This document shows, piece by piece, positions 6,114-7,994 of a DNA stretch of 7,994 nucleotides. The number at the start of each line of letters is the position of its first letter. The stretch's first letter is position 1. The position numbers were made by a program, and so were the translations under genes. Under the pieces are notes generated by a model that saw only the letters and a list, made by a program, of their open reading frames with translations, was not told where the DNA came from and ran no database searches. The stretch is from CAZYSK01 sp964649415 (GTDB taxonomy: Bacteria > Chloroflexota > Anaerolineae > B4-G1), in NCBI GenBank assembly GCA_964649415.1, contig CAZYSK010000153.1, forward strand, positions 1 to 7,994, given 5' to 3'.

Positions 6114-6350
6114 CTATGCCGCGCGCCGGCCTTCAGACCCCTCAACCGGCCTGACCGACACCAGGGCGGCCCCCAGGTCGTGGAGCCAGTTCAGCAGGCC
6201 GTACAGTGCTGACTGGTCCCGGATTGGCCCCACGATGACCGTCTCGCCGCCGGGATGGTGCGTGACGCTCAGGTTCTCGAAGCCGCGAAAGCGACGCGGC
6301 GCCAGGTGGCCCTGGACGCGGATCTCGTAGCGCTGCGGTCTGTCTACCAT
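6114..6350 (-). CDS. Conserved small hypothetical protein, 78 aa
   Basis: The product has 78 residues, no signal peptide and no membrane segment. The ATG at 6350 is preceded by the purine-rich ribosome site GAGGGGGA at 6 nt. The frame stays open upstream inside the neighbouring dehydrogenase gene, so the ribosome site decides the start. I recognise the general pattern from small uncharacterised proteins of environmental bacteria, from memory only: a basic strand YEIRVQGHL (8-16), then FRGFENLSVTHH (21-32), GGETVIVGPIRDQSALYGLL (34-53), and HDLGAALVSVRPVE (57-70). The pattern suggests a compact alpha/beta fold: two strands, the turn GGET, a strand, the helix DQSALYGLLNWLHDLG and a final strand. 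It lies 26 bp after the phytoene-desaturase-like gene, so the two are probably cotranscribed. Function is unknown. An accessory or ligand-binding role next to the flavoproteins is only inference. Confidence 0.8.
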   Translation of the reverse strand: MVDRPQRYEIRVQGHLAPRRFRGFENLSVTHHPGGETVIVGPIRDQSALYGLLNWLHDLGAALVSVRPVEGSEGRRAA

Positions 6351-6376
6351 GGCGCGTCCCCCTCGCCGCCCTCGTG

Positions 6377-7912
6377 CTACGTGAGCCGGGTCTCGAACGC
6401 CCGCCCGTCCTCGTGGCACACGACCTGGATCACCTCGCGGCCCGAGGTCACCGCCGGGGGCAGCCCGCCTCCTTCCACCCACTGCCCGATCATGTAGAGA
6501 CTGTCCAGGCCGGGGAGGGTTCTGCTCATCTGCTCCCGGCTCGTCGTCTCGGTCGTGGGCGCCCAGGCCATGATGGAGCCCTGCCAGTTGCCGGTGTAGC
6601 GCTCGGTCGTGACCGGCGTCGCCATGTCCACGGCCTCCACCGCCCCGGCGAAACCCGGGAAGCGTCTCTCCATGCGGTCGATCACGGCCAGCGCCACCTG
6701 CTGCTTCTCGGCCTGGTAGCGCTCGCGTTCTTCGTAGGCGTCCTTCCAGTACCGGTGGTTGGAGCCCATCAGCACCTGGATCACCGACTTGCCTGGTGGG
6801 GCCATACTCGGGTCGCAGCAGTAGTGCCTCACGCCCAGGTGCCGGTGCGCCTCGCCCGCGACCACGATGGGCTCGTCCAGCAGGTAGGTGACCATGTGGG
6901 GCTCGTCCGAGAAGTCCCGCGCCACGCCCAGCGAGACCTGCACCACCGGTTTGTAGACGGGCCACGTCTCGTAGCGCTCGCGGATCCCCTCGTCTGTGTA
7001 CCGGCCTCCCAGCATGTCGAAGATCGTCGTGCGCCCGTCGGCGGCGGAGATCACCAGGTCGGCTTGATGTTGCGCCTCGTCGCTCAAGCGCACGCCCACC
7101 GCCCGGTCTGCGCCAGCGCCGCGGGCACTCCGTCCGCGCGCCCCGCTGCTCTCGACCAGGATCTCGTCCACCCGCGACCCGTAGTGGATCTCGCCGCCCA
7201 GCTCCAGGTAGCGGCGCTCGATGGCCTGCGCCAGCGCCAGCGAGCCGCCGACCGGGTAACCCGCGTTGCGCTTGTGCATCTCCGCCAGCGTGAACAGGAG
7301 CGCGAACAGGGGATAGGGCTGGTCGAAGTACAGCGCGAACCGGAGCGCCCGGCGCAGGAAGGGGTCCCTGAAACGCGCCGCGAAGTCCTGCAGCGTGGTC
7401 TTGCCGTATTTCCCGAAGGCCCTCATGAAGGGCAGCAGCCTGACCATGATCTTGACCCCGTCGAGCGGCCCGCACAGCTCCCTCGGCTTGTCCGTCGGCG
7501 GTGTGAAACGGCTGAAGATCCGCACGCCCTCACACAGCTCCTCGATCAGGCCGGAGTCCTGGGGCGACAGCGCCTTCATGTGCTGTTCCAGCCGGTCTGG
7601 GTCGGTGTACAGGATCAGCGTCTGTCCGTTGCTGCCCTGGATGCGCAGAAAAGCGTCGTGGTGCACGAAATCGCGGCCCTGCACCGCGCCCAGCTCCTGC
7701 CACGTGCGGTGGAGGCTGTTGCCGGGGCTCGAACCGACCAGCCAGTGGATGCACCCGTCGAAGGTGTACCCCTTGCGTCGCCACGAGGTGCACAGCCCGC
7801 CCGGCTGGTCGTGCATCTCGAAAATCTGTGTCTTGTAGCCGTTCATTTGGCCGTAGCAGCCGGCGGATAGCCCCGCGATGCCGGCCCCGATGATGATGAT
7901 CGATCGCTCCAT
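6377..7912 (-). CDS. Phytoene desaturase/carotenoid isomerase-like FAD-dependent oxidoreductase (CrtI/COG1233 family)
   Basis: The product has 511 residues, typical for the CrtI/CrtISO/RetSat-like amine-oxidase superfamily. The dinucleotide-binding motif GAGIAGLSAG is at 9-18 and the following FAD motif FEMHDQPGGLCTSWRRKGYTFD at 31-52. The substrate-domain segment YPVGGSLALAQAIERRYLELGGEIHYGSRVDEI at 219-251 is a family hallmark. The closing FAD motif LDSLYMIGQWVEGGGLPPAVTSGREV is at 469-494. A low-complexity Gly/Arg/Ala stretch (256-270) is a loop insertion. The frame opens at 7963, but ATG 7912 has the ribosome site AAAGGAGA (9 nt away) and starts right at the first FAD strand. No carotenoid synthesis gene (crtB or crtE) is in the window, so the substrate (a carotenoid, retinoid or other polyene, or an unrelated lipid) is unknown. 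It is the first gene of the - strand block. The leader 7913-7994 shows no clear promoter. Confidence 0.92.
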   Translation of the reverse strand: MERSIIIIGAGIAGLSAGCYGQMNGYKTQIFEMHDQPGGLCTSWRRKGYTFDGCIHWLVGSSPGNSLHRTWQELGAVQGRDFVHHDAFLRIQGSNGQTLILYTDPDRLEQHMKALSPQDSGLIEELCEGVRIFSRFTPPTDKPRELCGPLDGVKIMVRLLPFMRAFGKYGKTTLQDFAARFRDPFLRRALRFALYFDQPYPLFALLFTLAEMHKRNAGYPVGGSLALAQAIERRYLELGGEIHYGSRVDEILVESSGARGRSARGAGADRAVGVRLSDEAQHQADLVISAADGRTTIFDMLGGRYTDEGIRERYETWPVYKPVVQVSLGVARDFSDEPHMVTYLLDEPIVVAGEAHRHLGVRHYCCDPSMAPPGKSVIQVLMGSNHRYWKDAYEERERYQAEKQQVALAVIDRMERRFPGFAGAVEAVDMATPVTTERYTGNWQGSIMAWAPTTETTSREQMSRTLPGLDSLYMIGQWVEGGGLPPAVTSGREVIQVVCHEDGRAFETRLT

Positions 7913-7994
7913 GTCGCTGCTCTCCTTTATCCTGGTAACCCGTCTAGCGAAGCTACGCCTCAAACCGACAAGTAGCGCGCGCGACGCATAAAAC

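Noticed and set aside
4646..6154. Long + strand open frame of 502 codons
   Set aside because: It is the antisense of the flavoprotein gene at 4682-6031. The product is rich in His, Arg and Gln without family motifs, as expected for a GC-rich shadow frame.
6114..7475. Long - strand open frame of 453 codons
   Set aside because: Only its last 78 codons look like a real protein and have a ribosome site at 6350. The upstream part is an out-of-frame reading of the CrtI-like gene.
6374..7870. Long + strand open frame of 498 codons
   Set aside because: It is the antisense of the CrtI-like gene at 6377-7912. The product has biased composition and no recognisable domain.

Overview
This GC-rich window looks bacterial and carries seven protein-coding genes. 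Four are on the + strand (about 110-4646) and three on the - strand (7912-4682). The two blocks converge at about 4646-4682. I see no rRNA, tRNA, CRISPR array, transposase or phage gene. The best guess for the host is an uncultured member of the Chloroflexota (Anaerolineae/Caldilineae-like) or a similar environmental lineage. That guess rests on the high GC content, a lipoprotein with a long Thr/Pro linker, a familiar-looking 78-residue protein, and intergenic spaces filled with short palindromes and a heptanucleotide tract. It is inference; no marker gene is present.

The + strand block is as follows. A divergent ketopantoate-reductase-family dehydrogenase with an unusual C-terminal membrane segment (110-1222) is followed by a 397-bp gene-free spacer. 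That spacer holds a roughly 63-bp tract of 7-bp repeats and a small hairpin. Next is a DegV/FakB-type fatty-acid-binding protein (1620-2474). Beyond it lie a perfect 15-bp-arm hairpin and a good sigma70-type promoter. The promoter drives a secreted lipoprotein (2658-3482) whose globular part resembles a spondin N-terminal domain. A 270-bp gene-free spacer follows, made of nested inverted repeats, and then a two-part GNAT acetyltransferase (3753-4646).

The - strand block is read from right to left. A phytoene-desaturase-like FAD oxidoreductase (7912-6377) is followed after 26 bp by a 78-residue conserved small protein (6350-6114). After a further 82 bp comes a CoA-disulfide-reductase/NADH-oxidase-like flavoprotein with the redox cysteine C43 (6031-4682). 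The first two are almost certainly cotranscribed. The third may be in the same operon or have its own promoter next to a GTTAACGG direct repeat.

The most noteworthy signals are (a) three different inverted-repeat families, all with 15-bp arms, one of them bounding a 249-bp nested element; (b) the heptad tract; (c) the bacterial spondin-like lipoprotein; (d) the small protein between two flavoproteins; and (e) a membrane-anchored KPR-like protein lacking a catalytic asparagine. No complete novel defence or mobile system is evident. The + strand genes look like unrelated housekeeping or accessory genes rather than a single pathway.
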